A stretch of 64,000 nucleotides of DNA from Synechococcus sp. LA31 (GCF_018502385.1 NZ_CP075523.1:1984001-2048000); one strand, 5' to 3'. Counted from the first letter of the stretch, positions 10,315 to 17,218 are shown. Made by a program: numbers and translations. Notes: generated by a model from the sequence alone, not told the origin.

Positions 10315-10668
10315 TCAGGCGGCTCCAAAGCCCGCACAGCCCTGCCAGGGGCCAACGGGGGTGGTCCAGCGTCCTTGCTCGACCGTTATCAGGGCATTCC
10401 AACAGGCTTCGCTGCTCCAGCCAGGAGCCAGGCGAATGCTGTCCCCGTGCTCGTCAGTCACCCGCAGCCAGCTCTGCACGTCAGTCTTCGGGCCTTCGAA
10501 CTGCAGGGTGTAGGTGCTGCCGTTGACCTCAAGGCTTTGGGGGCCGCCGTCCTTAAGCGACCCGTACAGCTCGTAGCCGTCGCAGGGGGCGTTTTCAGCG
10601 GCAAAGGGGCGGCTCGTGCTTTCCCGTTCTCTTTCTTCTGAACATTGATGATGGATGAGCATGCTCAT
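10315..10668 (-). CDS. island hypothetical protein
   Basis: 117 residues, no recognised domain. The middle (SLEVNGSTYTLQFEGPKTDV followed by WLRVTDEHGDSIRL) looks like alternating beta strands, and codon third positions are G/C-rich, which supports real coding. The N-terminal 20 residues are polar and charged. It is the last gene of the leftward run of small genes that begins at 13056. The alternative start two codons in would give nearly the same protein. Confidence 0.5.
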   Translation of the reverse strand: MSMLIHHQCSEERERESTSRPFAAENAPCDGYELYGSLKDGGPQSLEVNGSTYTLQFEGPKTDVQSWLRVTDEHGDSIRLAPGWSSEACWNALITVEQGRWTTPVGPWQGCAGFGAA

Positions 10669-10677
10669 GCCTCTTCA

Positions 10678-10878
10678 TCAATAGGTATTCAGAAGGGGCA
10701 GTTCGCCCCTATCTTCCAAAAAACGCCCCCTGTCGCACTCCAGCAGGTAATCCAGGGTCTGGCTCAGTCCTTCGTGACCTTCTCGCTGTTTTACCGCCAC
10801 CATATTATCCAGGGTCTGCTGACTCACGTTCAGCTTGAGCGGCTTCTTCTCTCGCCGCGTACTCGCTTCTCGCTTCAT
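10678..10878 (-). CDS. ribbon-helix-helix-like small protein
   Basis: 66 residues. A basic N-terminus (KREASTRREKKP) is followed by LKLNVSQQTLDNMVAVKQ and LSQTLDYLLECDRG, which fits one short strand and two helices, the pattern of CopG/Arc DNA-binding proteins. Its start overlaps the stop of the upstream gene (10875-11492) by 4 bases, so the two are translationally coupled. The fold is inferred from pattern only, and no toxin partner is seen. Confidence 0.5.
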   Translation of the reverse strand: MKREASTRREKKPLKLNVSQQTLDNMVAVKQREGHEGLSQTLDYLLECDRGRFLEDRGELPLLNTY

Positions 10879-11492
10879 TGCTCCTCCGTGGGCTGACGCA
10901 GCAACCTCTTACCTCGCACCTTCTTCTCAACCAGCCTGCCCTCGGTCAGTAGCTCCTTGACCCAAGCCTTGACCAGAGCACTGGGCAGGTTATTCGCGCG
11001 TGCGAACTCGGTTGCATTGCACTCAGTCGGCAGTCCGTAGCACTCCTCGAACAGCTCAAAGACAGCTCCGGTGACGACGTAAACCTTCGTCTCTGGGCAG
11101 GTCTTGTACTCACCCAAAATCGTGCGATACCGCTTCAGGGTGCTCTCTTCATGCAGTCCAACCCAGTAGCCGTTTACGACTCTGTTAGCCCGCAACCACT
11201 CTTCGCGGCTGTACTCCTTACTGCGTCTGCGCCCAGGGCGGTCATCTGTCTTGTACCGGAGGAGCCCAGCTTGCGTTAGCCACTTTGTCAGCAGCTGCCA
11301 TAACTCAATGAGCTCTCGGTCTAGCCAGTCCTCGCTTCTGAACCGTGCGAGTTCTGGGCAAGCCAGCATTGCTTGAGTTGTCGTTGGATTCTCAAAGCTT
11401 TCGCTGCCCAGCCAATCAAACAGAAGACCCAGCGCCATGGCCCTAAGAGCTACTGGGTCTTCCTTTAGCTCTTCAATTCTATCTGTGTTCAT
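10875..11492 (-). CDS. island hypothetical with C-terminal winged-helix-like region
   Basis: 205 residues. The N-terminal two-thirds is helical and unrecognised. The C-terminal 60 residues (ATEFARANNLPSALVKAWVK, then LLTEGRLVEKKVRGKRLL) look like a winged helix: a recognition helix followed by a basic wing. The central region has YSREEWLRANRVV and a basic GRRRSK tract. It may be a DNA-binding protein of the element, such as a replication or regulatory factor, but no family is recognised. It is coupled to the next gene by an ATGA overlap. Confidence 0.55.
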   Translation of the reverse strand: MNTDRIEELKEDPVALRAMALGLLFDWLGSESFENPTTTQAMLACPELARFRSEDWLDRELIELWQLLTKWLTQAGLLRYKTDDRPGRRRSKEYSREEWLRANRVVNGYWVGLHEESTLKRYRTILGEYKTCPETKVYVVTGAVFELFEECYGLPTECNATEFARANNLPSALVKAWVKELLTEGRLVEKKVRGKRLLRQPTEEQ

Positions 11493-11528
11493 CGATGTAA
11501 CCCGCTCAACGGGATGTTTTTGCTTCGC

Positions 11529-11792
11529 TCAGGCCACCAGGGCCTTCAGTCCTGAGATGATTCGCTCCTGCTCAGCCACCAGTTCACGGATACGAGCACG
11601 GTTGCTCTGAGTATCGAGGTGCTCATCGCTGACACAGTGAACGCAGTCCATTAACTCAGCCCATTGCCCTCTGTAAAACCGGTGGGCGTAGTCAATCAGG
11701 TCTAGGTTCTCTCGCCGCAACTGGATGACCTTGCCGAAGTTGGCGACATGGCTCTTGCTGAGAGCCGCAGACTGTTCTTTAAGAGCAGACAT
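11529..11792 (-). CDS. island hypothetical, all-helical
   Basis: 87 residues, almost entirely predicted helix (KVIQLRRENLDLIDYAHRFY, then RARIRELVAEQERIISGLKA). The start is preceded on the minus strand by a GGAG ribosome-binding site. Flanking gaps of 36 and 52 bases separate it from its neighbours. No function is recognised. Confidence 0.45.
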   Translation of the reverse strand: MSALKEQSAALSKSHVANFGKVIQLRRENLDLIDYAHRFYRGQWAELMDCVHCVSDEHLDTQSNRARIRELVAEQERIISGLKALVA

Positions 11793-11844
11793 TGAGTCTC
11801 CGATATAGAAAAGGATAGGCGTATTGCTTCTCCGTAAACCGCTC

Positions 11845-12096
11845 TTACCTCAGCTGTTCGGCTGCGTAGAGCCGAGCCAGCGGACTCAACAGGTGCTCTT
11901 CCTCCTCAGCGGCTTCCCTCTTCAGTACCGGGTGCTCCCCCAGTAGTCGCTTCAGCTCACTGATGGCACCGCCGTTCTCCCGGGCACGGGCTACCGCCGC
12001 CGCGACTTCCAGTTCCAGCCCACTCACCCCGCCAACACCAGCCGTTCGCACCGTGCTGCCGGCGACAAAGCGACCCTCGCTCCAGTACCCGGCCAC
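11845..12096 (-). CDS. island hypothetical
   Basis: 83 residues with a glycine-rich N-terminus (RFVAGSTVRTAGVGGVSG) and a helical, acidic C-terminus (ISELKRLLGEHPVLKREAAE). Its start codon directly abuts the stop of the upstream gene, which indicates one operon. No domain is recognised. Confidence 0.45.
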   Translation of the reverse strand: MAGYWSEGRFVAGSTVRTAGVGGVSGLELEVAAAVARARENGGAISELKRLLGEHPVLKREAAEEEEHLLSPLARLYAAEQLR

Positions 12097-12402
12097 TCAC
12101 CTCACCTCCTTCGCCAGGGCCATAACGAGGGACGCCTGCTGGCAAGGTTCCAGGCCGTAAACGGGGGCGTAGGGGTCGCTCTCACTCAGCTGTCCGGCCA
12201 GGTTCTTTCCCACGGCCTCCAGTAGCGGCAGCACCCGACTCGTGACCGCCGCCTTCCTCGCTCCTTCCCACGCGACCTGAGCCCCCTGGAGCAGGGCGAC
12301 CGACGCCTTCACCTTCTCGTCGTTGCTTCCCGTCGCTGCCACCTGGGCCAAGGTCGCCAGGGCCAGCTCCACCGCAGCTTCAATCCGGTCTTCAGTCGTC
12401 AT
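12097..12402 (-). CDS. island hypothetical, all-helical
   Basis: About 101 residues from the ATG at 12402; a longer frame to 12459 runs deep into the upstream gene and has an arginine/histidine-rich start that looks antisense-like. The protein is alanine-rich and helical (AAVELALATLAQVAAT; VKASVALLQGAQVAWEGARK). It overlaps the upstream gene's 3' end by 11 bases. No family is recognised. Confidence 0.45.
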   Translation of the reverse strand: MTTEDRIEAAVELALATLAQVAATGSNDEKVKASVALLQGAQVAWEGARKAAVTSRVLPLLEAVGKNLAGQLSESDPYAPVYGLEPCQQASLVMALAKEVR

Positions 12403-12637
12403 GGACCACCACCTGCCACGTCGGTGGCAATGAGGGCGGCTCTGCTTCCTCAGTCCCAAGCCACTGCAACAGGGCGTACTCCAATGCCCACCGCTTGCTC
12501 ACCCGCAGGCCAGGGTGCTCCTGCTGCACCCGTTCATGAACCACCCGGCCGAGGTTCTTGTCCAGCTTCACCACGTGGGTCGTCTGGGTCTTCCGCGGCA
12601 GCAGGGTGAGCTTGGGCAGAGTCAATAGGTCCGTCAT
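12392..12637 (-). CDS. ribbon-helix-helix-like small protein
   Basis: 81 residues. THVVKLDKNLGRVVHERVQQ followed by LRVSKRWALEYALLQWLG fits a strand and two helices, as in Arc/MetJ-type DNA-binding proteins. Its start overlaps the stop of the upstream gene by 4 bases (12634-12637) and its end overlaps the next gene by 11, so it is embedded in a translationally coupled operon. Confidence 0.5.
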   Translation of the reverse strand: MTDLLTLPKLTLLPRKTQTTHVVKLDKNLGRVVHERVQQEHPGLRVSKRWALEYALLQWLGTEEAEPPSLPPTWQVVVHDD

Positions 12638-13056
12638 GCCTCGCCCTCCTGCGGAATGACGCCCAGCTCACGGCCCGCTTCAATCGCCTCATGGATTCGC
12701 TGCGGCAGCGTCCTCAAGGTGTAGGCCATGTAGCTCAGCTGCTCGCTGGTGTCCTTGTCCAGGTGGTGAGCCACACGCACGCCACGCTTCACGCAGAGTC
12801 CTTCAGCGGCCTTGCCGTCGGTGCAGCGGGCCTTCTTCTTCTTCTTCTGCCGAGCCGGTGGCCCTTCTCGGTGCTCGCCGTACAGAGCTTTTTCCTTCGC
12901 GGCAATGAAGGCGTGAGCGGTGCCGGCGTCATCAACGTCACTGCGGCCGTTGTTGCGTCCGTCTGGCTCCGTGCTGTTTCGCAGCACCTCGCTCAACTCC
13001 TCGCCCTGCCGTCCTTTTATCCATCCAGCCATACGGTTTACAGTCAGTTTGTCCAC
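12634..13056 (-). CDS. island hypothetical with basic tract and C-terminal RHH-like region
   Basis: 140 residues, the first gene of the leftward run. It has a polar N-terminal half, a lysine run (RQKKKKKARC) near residue 72, and a C-terminal part (VRVAHHLDKDTSEQLSYMAY, then LPQRIHEAIEAGREL) that fits a strand plus two helices. That may make it a DNA-binding autoregulator of the operon. The start lies about 75 bases from the divergent plus-strand gene at 13131, so the two operons share a promoter region. Confidence 0.5.
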   Translation of the reverse strand: MDKLTVNRMAGWIKGRQGEELSEVLRNSTEPDGRNNGRSDVDDAGTAHAFIAAKEKALYGEHREGPPARQKKKKKARCTDGKAAEGLCVKRGVRVAHHLDKDTSEQLSYMAYTLRTLPQRIHEAIEAGRELGVIPQEGEA

Positions 13057-13069
13057 TGAATACTTACCC

Positions 13070-13090
13070 GCTCCTTTACATCAACTCGGC
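13070..13090 (+). repeat. 21-bp direct repeat, copy 1
   Basis: A 21-base sequence containing CTTTACATCAACTCGG, repeated exactly at 14457-14477 in the same orientation. This copy lies between the divergent operons, 40 bases before the plus-strand gene at 13131. The TTTACAT core could serve as a -10-like element or an operator. Confidence 0.7.
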
Positions 13091-13130
13091 GCCTGACGCA
13101 GCCTTCAGGTGTAGTCAACCAGGCACCCAG

Positions 13131-13592
13131 ATGCCCCGTTACATCTCCCCCGGCTTCTGCTCTTCTCTCAAGGAAGCCCGCTACTGGTCCATGGACTGGA
13201 TTGCCGAGAACGGCATCCAAGGTCCCTTTGAGTACGTGGTTCTGCTCAAGGGCGACAACGGCTACAAGGTCATGGGTCAGTACGCCACCGCCTCTGAGGC
13301 GTTTGATGACCGTCGCAGGCTTGTCGAGGAGACCGGCACTCGCTCTTACTTCCTCCGTGCTGTTCGGGTTTATCCGGTTGAGGAGCAGGTTGTTATCGGT
13401 CCTGGCCACCCCGAGAGCCGTGAGGACCTGGACCGCTGGCGCGACGCCCTGAGCACCGGTGACGAAAGCTTGATTCCGCAGGAGGAGCTGTCTTCCTTCC
13501 GCAGCTGGGCCGCTTCGACGATTGAGAACCGCCCGGAGTACCGCCGCTCGTCTTCTCGCGGTGCTCGTCTGCACGGCGAAATCCCCTTCTGA
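13131..13592 (+). CDS. island hypothetical protein
   Basis: 153 residues, first gene of the rightward run. Visible features are SLKEARYWSMDWIAEN, an alternating strand region (FEYVVLLKGDNGYKVMGQY) and an acidic helix (ASEAFDDRRRLVEET). The C-terminus is basic and serine/arginine-rich. No family is recognised. The start is preceded by GGCACCCAG instead of a Shine-Dalgarno site, a context shared with two other genes of this run. Confidence 0.5.
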   Translation: MPRYISPGFCSSLKEARYWSMDWIAENGIQGPFEYVVLLKGDNGYKVMGQYATASEAFDDRRRLVEETGTRSYFLRAVRVYPVEEQVVIGPGHPESREDLDRWRDALSTGDESLIPQEELSSFRSWAASTIENRPEYRRSSSRGARLHGEIPF

Positions 13593-13654
13593 GCACCCTG
13601 CGGGTGCCTTCAACGGCACCCCTTACCTTCATTCCTTTGATGCCCCTTGAGGCA
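13593..13654 (+). promoter_or_regulatory. overlapping hairpins in intergenic leader
   Basis: Two mutually exclusive stems share the bases 13602-13607: stem A pairs 13593-13598 with 13602-13607 and stem B pairs 13602-13608 with 13615-13621. A third small stem (13641-13644 with 13651-13654) lies just before the next start codon. The arrangement resembles an attenuator or translational switch between two island genes. Confidence 0.35.
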
Positions 13655-13660
13655 CCTCTA

Positions 13661-13870
13661 ATGACCGACTGCTTCACCCTTCAGGCCCCGACGAGCCACG
13701 ACCTGCTGATTCGCGCCGAGCTGGCCGCCGAGACCTTCACCGACCTGGACCGTGCCCGCGACGTTGCTCTGGGCCTGTGCCAAGAACTGGGCCTCGACAT
13801 CGAGATTGTTCGCTCCTTCGGGGCGGCCTCTTGTGTTTGGGAGGTCTACGACGCGGCCACCTACTTCTGA
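13661..13870 (+). CDS. island small hypothetical protein
   Basis: 69 residues from the ATG at 13661; an upstream in-frame ATG at 13604 would lie inside the hairpin region and encode a proline-rich leader, so the later start is preferred. The protein reads LIRAELAAETFTDLDRARDV then LGLDIEIVRSFGAASCVWEV, a helix plus strands. The start context is GGCACCTCTAATG, with no Shine-Dalgarno sequence. No family is recognised. Confidence 0.45.
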   Translation: MTDCFTLQAPTSHDLLIRAELAAETFTDLDRARDVALGLCQELGLDIEIVRSFGAASCVWEVYDAATYF

Positions 13871-13876
13871 CCCGTC

Positions 13877-14068
13877 GTGGACGTTCTTCTGCACCGTGTC
13901 GGAACCCATAGCTGGCTCATTCCCGGCACCGACTTCACGCTCGAATACTGCCCAGTCAACTGCTGGTTTGTCGCTTATCGAGACGGCCAGGGGCTCTTCA
14001 CCGCTCACACGCTGGCTGAGGCCGAGGAAGGCTTGCAGGCGGCTCTGAACATGGAGAAGCAGGTATGA
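13877..14068 (+). CDS. island small hypothetical protein, GTG start
   Basis: 63 residues with a GTG start six bases after the previous stop, and a stop that overlaps the next start by 4 bases. The sequence alternates strands (THSWLIPGTDFTLEYCPVN; CWFVAYRDGQGLFTAHTL) and ends in a helix. Tight spacing on both sides argues for genuine translation. Function unknown. Confidence 0.45.
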   Translation: MDVLLHRVGTHSWLIPGTDFTLEYCPVNCWFVAYRDGQGLFTAHTLAEAEEGLQAALNMEKQV

Positions 14069-14451
14069 CCGTGGACTCTCCACTGGCTTCCCGCTCCGAC
14101 GTTCTCGAGGCCCTGCAGCGACCCATAGACCCTCGTCACTTCAAGACCCGCCGCCAGGGGGTAAAGGAGCTGACCTACGTCCCCTGGAGCACCCTCGTCC
14201 GCTGTCTTCAGCACCGGGCACCGGGGTACTCCTGGGAACTCAAGTCGGTGGCCCAGGTCGGGGACTGGGTAACTGTCACCGGCCGCCTCAGCATTCCCAC
14301 CGCCGACGGCCCGCTGCTTTACGAGAACGTGTCGTCTGAGCCGCTCAAGTCAGCCAGCCACGCTCCTCCCGTTGAAACCGCTGCTTCCAGTTGTCTTCGC
14401 CGGTGCTGTGCCATGGCCGGCCTTGGCTTACAGCTTTGGGAACTGGATTAG
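14065..14451 (+). CDS. possible single-strand-annealing protein (DUF1071/Rad52-like)
   Basis: 128 residues. LTYVPWSTLVRCLQHRAPGY is followed by a beta region (SWELKSVAQVGDWVTVTGRL) and ends in ASSCLRRCCAMAGLGLQLWE. This order matches the phage recombination family DUF1071/Erf-like, which has an xSYVxWAxA...RxPxAxYE motif and a C-terminal RCxxKAIAMxGLGLxLY. Those proteins anneal complementary single strands during phage or plasmid recombination. The match is by eye and the protein is shorter than typical (~200 residues), so the call is tentative. It is coupled to the upstream gene by an ATGA overlap. Confidence 0.45.
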   Translation: MTVDSPLASRSDVLEALQRPIDPRHFKTRRQGVKELTYVPWSTLVRCLQHRAPGYSWELKSVAQVGDWVTVTGRLSIPTADGPLLYENVSSEPLKSASHAPPVETAASSCLRRCCAMAGLGLQLWELD

Positions 14452-14456
14452 ACCAA

Positions 14457-14477
14457 GCTCCTTTACATCAACTCGGC
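14457..14477 (+). repeat. 21-bp direct repeat, copy 2
   Basis: Identical to 13070-13090, same orientation. It follows the stop of the annealing-protein candidate by 5 bases and precedes the gene at 14540 by 62 bases, so it could start a second transcript for that gene. Confidence 0.7.
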
Positions 14478-14496
14478 CTCACCGTTTGAATGAACT

Positions 14497-14517
14497 CAGG
14501 GAGGTCAACCCTCCCTG
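14497..14517 (+). promoter_or_regulatory. perfect 8-bp hairpin in leader of 14540 gene
   Basis: CAGGGAGG pairs with CCTCCCTG around a TCAAC loop, followed by a C-rich tract and then the start context CACCTCTGATG. It sits between the 21-bp repeat and the start codon. It lacks a T tract, so it is more likely a translational or processing element than a terminator. Confidence 0.35.
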
Positions 14518-14539
14518 TTCCCCCCCGAAGTCACCTCTG

Positions 14540-14899
14540 ATGACTCCTCCCCTTTCCTCTTCTCTTGACCTGGCCACCCTCAACGCGGCCCGCAAGGTCA
14601 CCGCCACCGCCCTCAAGGCGTACGTGTGTGAGCTGGAGCAGAAGGCCCTGGACGCTGCTCGCTGCCGGGACTACAACGCCGCCAAGTTGCACAGCGACTG
14701 GGCGTTTGCTGCAGACCTCTGTGTGCTCAAGGTCTCGGTAGCTCTCAACGCACTGGTTGTTGAGGCTCTCGAGGCCATGCCACTTGTTCAGGACACTCGC
14801 ACCGTCAAGCTCCCCGACCTGGGTCGTTCAGACCATGACCGGCACCTGGAAGCCCTGACCGTTGACGTCGCCCCTGAGCAGACTGAGCCAGTCGCCTAG
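14540..14899 (+). CDS. island hypothetical, helical
   Basis: 119 residues from the ATG at 14540; the frame is open back to 14372, but that part overlaps the previous gene and is proline-rich. The protein is helical (LATLNAARKVTATALKAYVC; NAAKLHSDWAFAADLCVLKV) and ends in an acidic tail. No family is recognised. Its last 4 bases overlap the convergent gene at 14896. Confidence 0.45.
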   Translation: MTPPLSSSLDLATLNAARKVTATALKAYVCELEQKALDAARCRDYNAAKLHSDWAFAADLCVLKVSVALNALVVEALEAMPLVQDTRTVKLPDLGRSDHDRHLEALTVDVAPEQTEPVA

Positions 14900-15375
14900 C
14901 GGCTAATCAAGTCAGTCGGTACTAAGCCGCTGTGAACACCGGAGTCTTCGACCGCTACCACCAGTAGTTGCCGGGGGCTCCGCTTCCAACCCTCCCTGGC
15001 CTGTTCCACCATGGCTACCAGGTCGTTCAGGGTCACAAGGACACCCTTCGCTAGGTCTGCTTGGCTCTCGTCCCATGCCTGGCAGAACTCCCTGCCGTCT
15101 TCGTTGTCGCTGCTGCATTCAGCGAAAGCGGAGTCAAAGCCAACCTCCTCCTTCAATGCCAGAAATCGCTCGATAGCCGGGCTGGCTAGGGCCACAGAGC
15201 AGGGCAAGTGACCGCGTAAGCCGACCAGGCTCGTACACACCACGTCGTCTTCGGTTAACAGGCAACAGGGCAACGCCAGGCTGAATCCCTCGCTGCTTAC
15301 CACCGCCTGAGCGGCTGGAGCTAACCCACGCAAATGTCTACGTACTAGTGCGTCAAAGTCCATTTTTTCAGCCAA
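14896..15375 (-). CDS. island hypothetical, acidic
   Basis: 159 residues (155 if the ATG at 15363 is used). The central region is acidic (AECSSDNEDGREFCQAWDES) and the flanks are helical (LVTLNDLVAMVEQAREGWKR). Nothing is recognised. It reads leftward between the plus-strand run and the divergent small gene at 15423. Confidence 0.45.
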   Translation of the reverse strand: MAEKMDFDALVRRHLRGLAPAAQAVVSSEGFSLALPCCLLTEDDVVCTSLVGLRGHLPCSVALASPAIERFLALKEEVGFDSAFAECSSDNEDGREFCQAWDESQADLAKGVLVTLNDLVAMVEQAREGWKRSPRQLLVVAVEDSGVHSGLVPTDLISR

Positions 15376-15422
15376 CTCAGTCAGAGTGGTTGCGTTACAA
15401 CAAGGGTGTTACCGATCAGGCT

Positions 15423-15617
15423 ATGGGGGACCGAGACCAACGTGGGGAGCTTATTCGTGTTCGCCTCTCAGAGCAGGACCTGGCTCGTGTGACGGCGATT
15501 CAGGACTACTACGAGCGGGAGGGAATGAGACCGGCGCTGCAGGCGGTCATCTCAGACTCCATTGCCACCCATTACTCGGTACTGGAGGCCCAGGGCTCGG
15601 TAGAGACGAATCTGTAG
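15423..15617 (+). CDS. ribbon-helix-helix-like small protein
   Basis: 64 residues from the ATG at 15423 (an ATG at 15348 would overlap the divergent gene). GELIRVRLSEQDLARVTAIQ then GMRPALQAVISDSIATHYS fits one strand and two helices, like a CopG-type repressor. It may regulate its divergent neighbour at 14896-15375. Confidence 0.45.
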   Translation: MGDRDQRGELIRVRLSEQDLARVTAIQDYYEREGMRPALQAVISDSIATHYSVLEAQGSVETNL

Positions 15618-15623
15618 GCGGGC

Positions 15624-15650
15624 ATAAAAAATGGGCAGCCATAGCCGCCC
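15624..15650 (-). terminator. intrinsic terminator of the 15680-16348 gene
   Basis: On the minus strand a GGGCGGC/GCTGCCC stem with one mismatch is followed by a run of six T. It lies about 30 bases after the stop of the gene at 15680-16348. Confidence 0.6.
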
Positions 15651-15679
15651 ACGAGAGTTGTCCTAACAGTGCCAGACCA

Positions 15680-16348
15680 TCAATTTCGAGACGAGACACC
15701 ACCCACGTCAGCCGAACCTGTAAATGTATAGCCACGGCTTTGCAGGAAGGCCTTTAGCTCATCCTCTGGAAGCACATTCAACCCCTTCCATGCACTATCT
15801 TTGATCTCCTCTTTCCGACGAGACTGGCTGGCCGTTCTGAACTGGAAGAGCTTGTCAAAGAATAGATTCACGCTCTTCTTCTTGCGGTCACTAATCGCAT
15901 TCGAATCATTGATTTGAGCATGGACTTTTCGAATCAGCTCTTCATCATCAGCACCAAGAACGGCATCGCAGATTGACATCGTAACATCATTAATTGCTCG
16001 ACTCTTAAAGAATTCATCGATCCGCCACTTGATCAGGTTTTGAGAGTTGCGCTGATACGCCACCGTCCCAGAGCTCGTCAACTCCGCAGCGACCGGCGAG
16101 CCAAAGAACAATGCAAGACTGGAGACAACAGAGTAAGTACGCGACTCATCTGTGAACTTCGGGTGAATCTGCGTCAACCTCTCGCTATCCTCGCGCATCT
16201 TGCGCTCTTCGACAATCTCGAGACGCTGCTCAACAGTCACATTTTCGTTGATGCGTGCTCGCTCCTTCGGAGTCTTGTAATTCAGACGCTCAGCTTTCCA
16301 CTCAGGCATGGTGTTGATGTCAGTGGCGGTTCGCTTTGTGGTTGCCAT
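15680..16348 (-). CDS. island hypothetical, A+T-rich
   Basis: 222 residues, soluble, lysine- and arginine-rich. The N-terminus reads KERARINENVTVEQRLEIVE, the middle holds a hydrophobic segment (YSVVSSLALFFGSPVAAELT) and the C-terminal half is helical (LIRKVHAQINDSNAISDRKK). Many codons end in A or T, unlike the core genes, so it is probably a recent acquisition. It has its own terminator. No family is recognised. Confidence 0.5.
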   Translation of the reverse strand: MATTKRTATDINTMPEWKAERLNYKTPKERARINENVTVEQRLEIVEERKMREDSERLTQIHPKFTDESRTYSVVSSLALFFGSPVAAELTSSGTVAYQRNSQNLIKWRIDEFFKSRAINDVTMSICDAVLGADDEELIRKVHAQINDSNAISDRKKKSVNLFFDKLFQFRTASQSRRKEEIKDSAWKGLNVLPEDELKAFLQSRGYTFTGSADVGGVSSRN

Positions 16349-16423
16349 CGGCGTGGCTTTTTGAGGACGCAGAAGGTCTACGTCGACCCGCCACCAGCGT
16401 GAAACCCTGCATTCGTAGGGTCT

Positions 16424-17164
16424 TTAGCCGTACCCGTGCTTCGTGGCCCAGGCTGCGGCTTCAGCCCTGTTGGCCGCGTCTGTCTTGCGATAGATGCCAC
16501 TGACGTAGTCCCGGGCCGTGACCTCAGCAATGAAAAGGGAGGCGGCAATCTCCCTATTGGTCATCCCTCTGGCCAATAAGGCGAGCACTTGCCTCTCCCG
16601 GGCACTCAGCTTGACCTCGGGTTCCTTCTGAGCCGACCGCAAAGCCTTGTCTCGGTAGGGGCCTTTGCCTGCCAGAACATGCTCGAGGGCCTGGAGGACT
16701 CCGCCGCGATGAACTGAGTTGATGGAGACGATACCGTCGTAGCAGCCCAGGCGACCCTGGGACCACAGCATTTCTCCTCGCTCGCTTGCAATCAGAACAG
16801 CGATGCTCTTCGGGCTCCACTCCTTGATTCTTTCCACCATTACTTCGCCCGCATCGCCGAGAATCCCTGCAATGCAGTCACTCACTAGCAGACCGCAAGG
16901 GCGTTGACAACTTTTCGCTAGATCCTCGACTTCTGCTTCACTACACCCTGCACCGACGACGGTGGTTTGCTCAAGACTCCGATGAAAAAGGGCAAATAGG
17001 TAGGCCTGATAGTAATCGCCAGACCCAAATATGATGTCGTAGCCAGAGCCCATTCCGATTGAGCCCATAACAGCCATGATATCGATATCGACTGGCTTTA
17101 CAGGTGCCATACGCGCAAAGCCAGCCATTTTTTCCATGCTACTTACAAACTTATGCGCCAACAT
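16424..17164 (-). CDS. NarL/LuxR-family regulator with degenerate receiver
   Basis: About 246 residues from the ATG at 17164; a TTG at 17218 would add 18. The C-terminus is a clear LuxR helix-turn-helix: LSARERQVLALLARGMTNRE then IAASLFIAEVTARDYVSGIY. The preceding 120 residues resemble a response-regulator receiver: VSDCIAG at the position of the phospho-accepting strand, IAVLIASE, and a final helix VLQALEHVLAGKGPY before the linker. Other acidic pocket residues are hard to find, so phosphorylation is uncertain. It is probably a DNA-binding regulator of island genes. Confidence 0.8.
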   Translation of the reverse strand: MLAHKFVSSMEKMAGFARMAPVKPVDIDIMAVMGSIGMGSGYDIIFGSGDYYQAYLFALFHRSLEQTTVVGAGCSEAEVEDLAKSCQRPCGLLVSDCIAGILGDAGEVMVERIKEWSPKSIAVLIASERGEMLWSQGRLGCYDGIVSINSVHRGGVLQALEHVLAGKGPYRDKALRSAQKEPEVKLSARERQVLALLARGMTNREIAASLFIAEVTARDYVSGIYRKTDAANRAEAAAWATKHGYG

Positions 17165-17218
17165 CTTACGGGAGCGCCCCTGGAATGCGCCAAGCCACCT
17201 CACAAGAACCAGTGACAA

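Noticed and set aside
10202-10402. 66-residue minus-strand frame near the left island end
   Set aside because: Arg/Pro-rich, overlaps the better gene at 10315-10668 and has no ribosome-binding site.
10678-11492. Toxin-antitoxin pair (RHH-like plus 205-residue partner)
   Set aside because: The larger protein looks like a winged-helix protein and shows no toxin motif, so the pair was not called.
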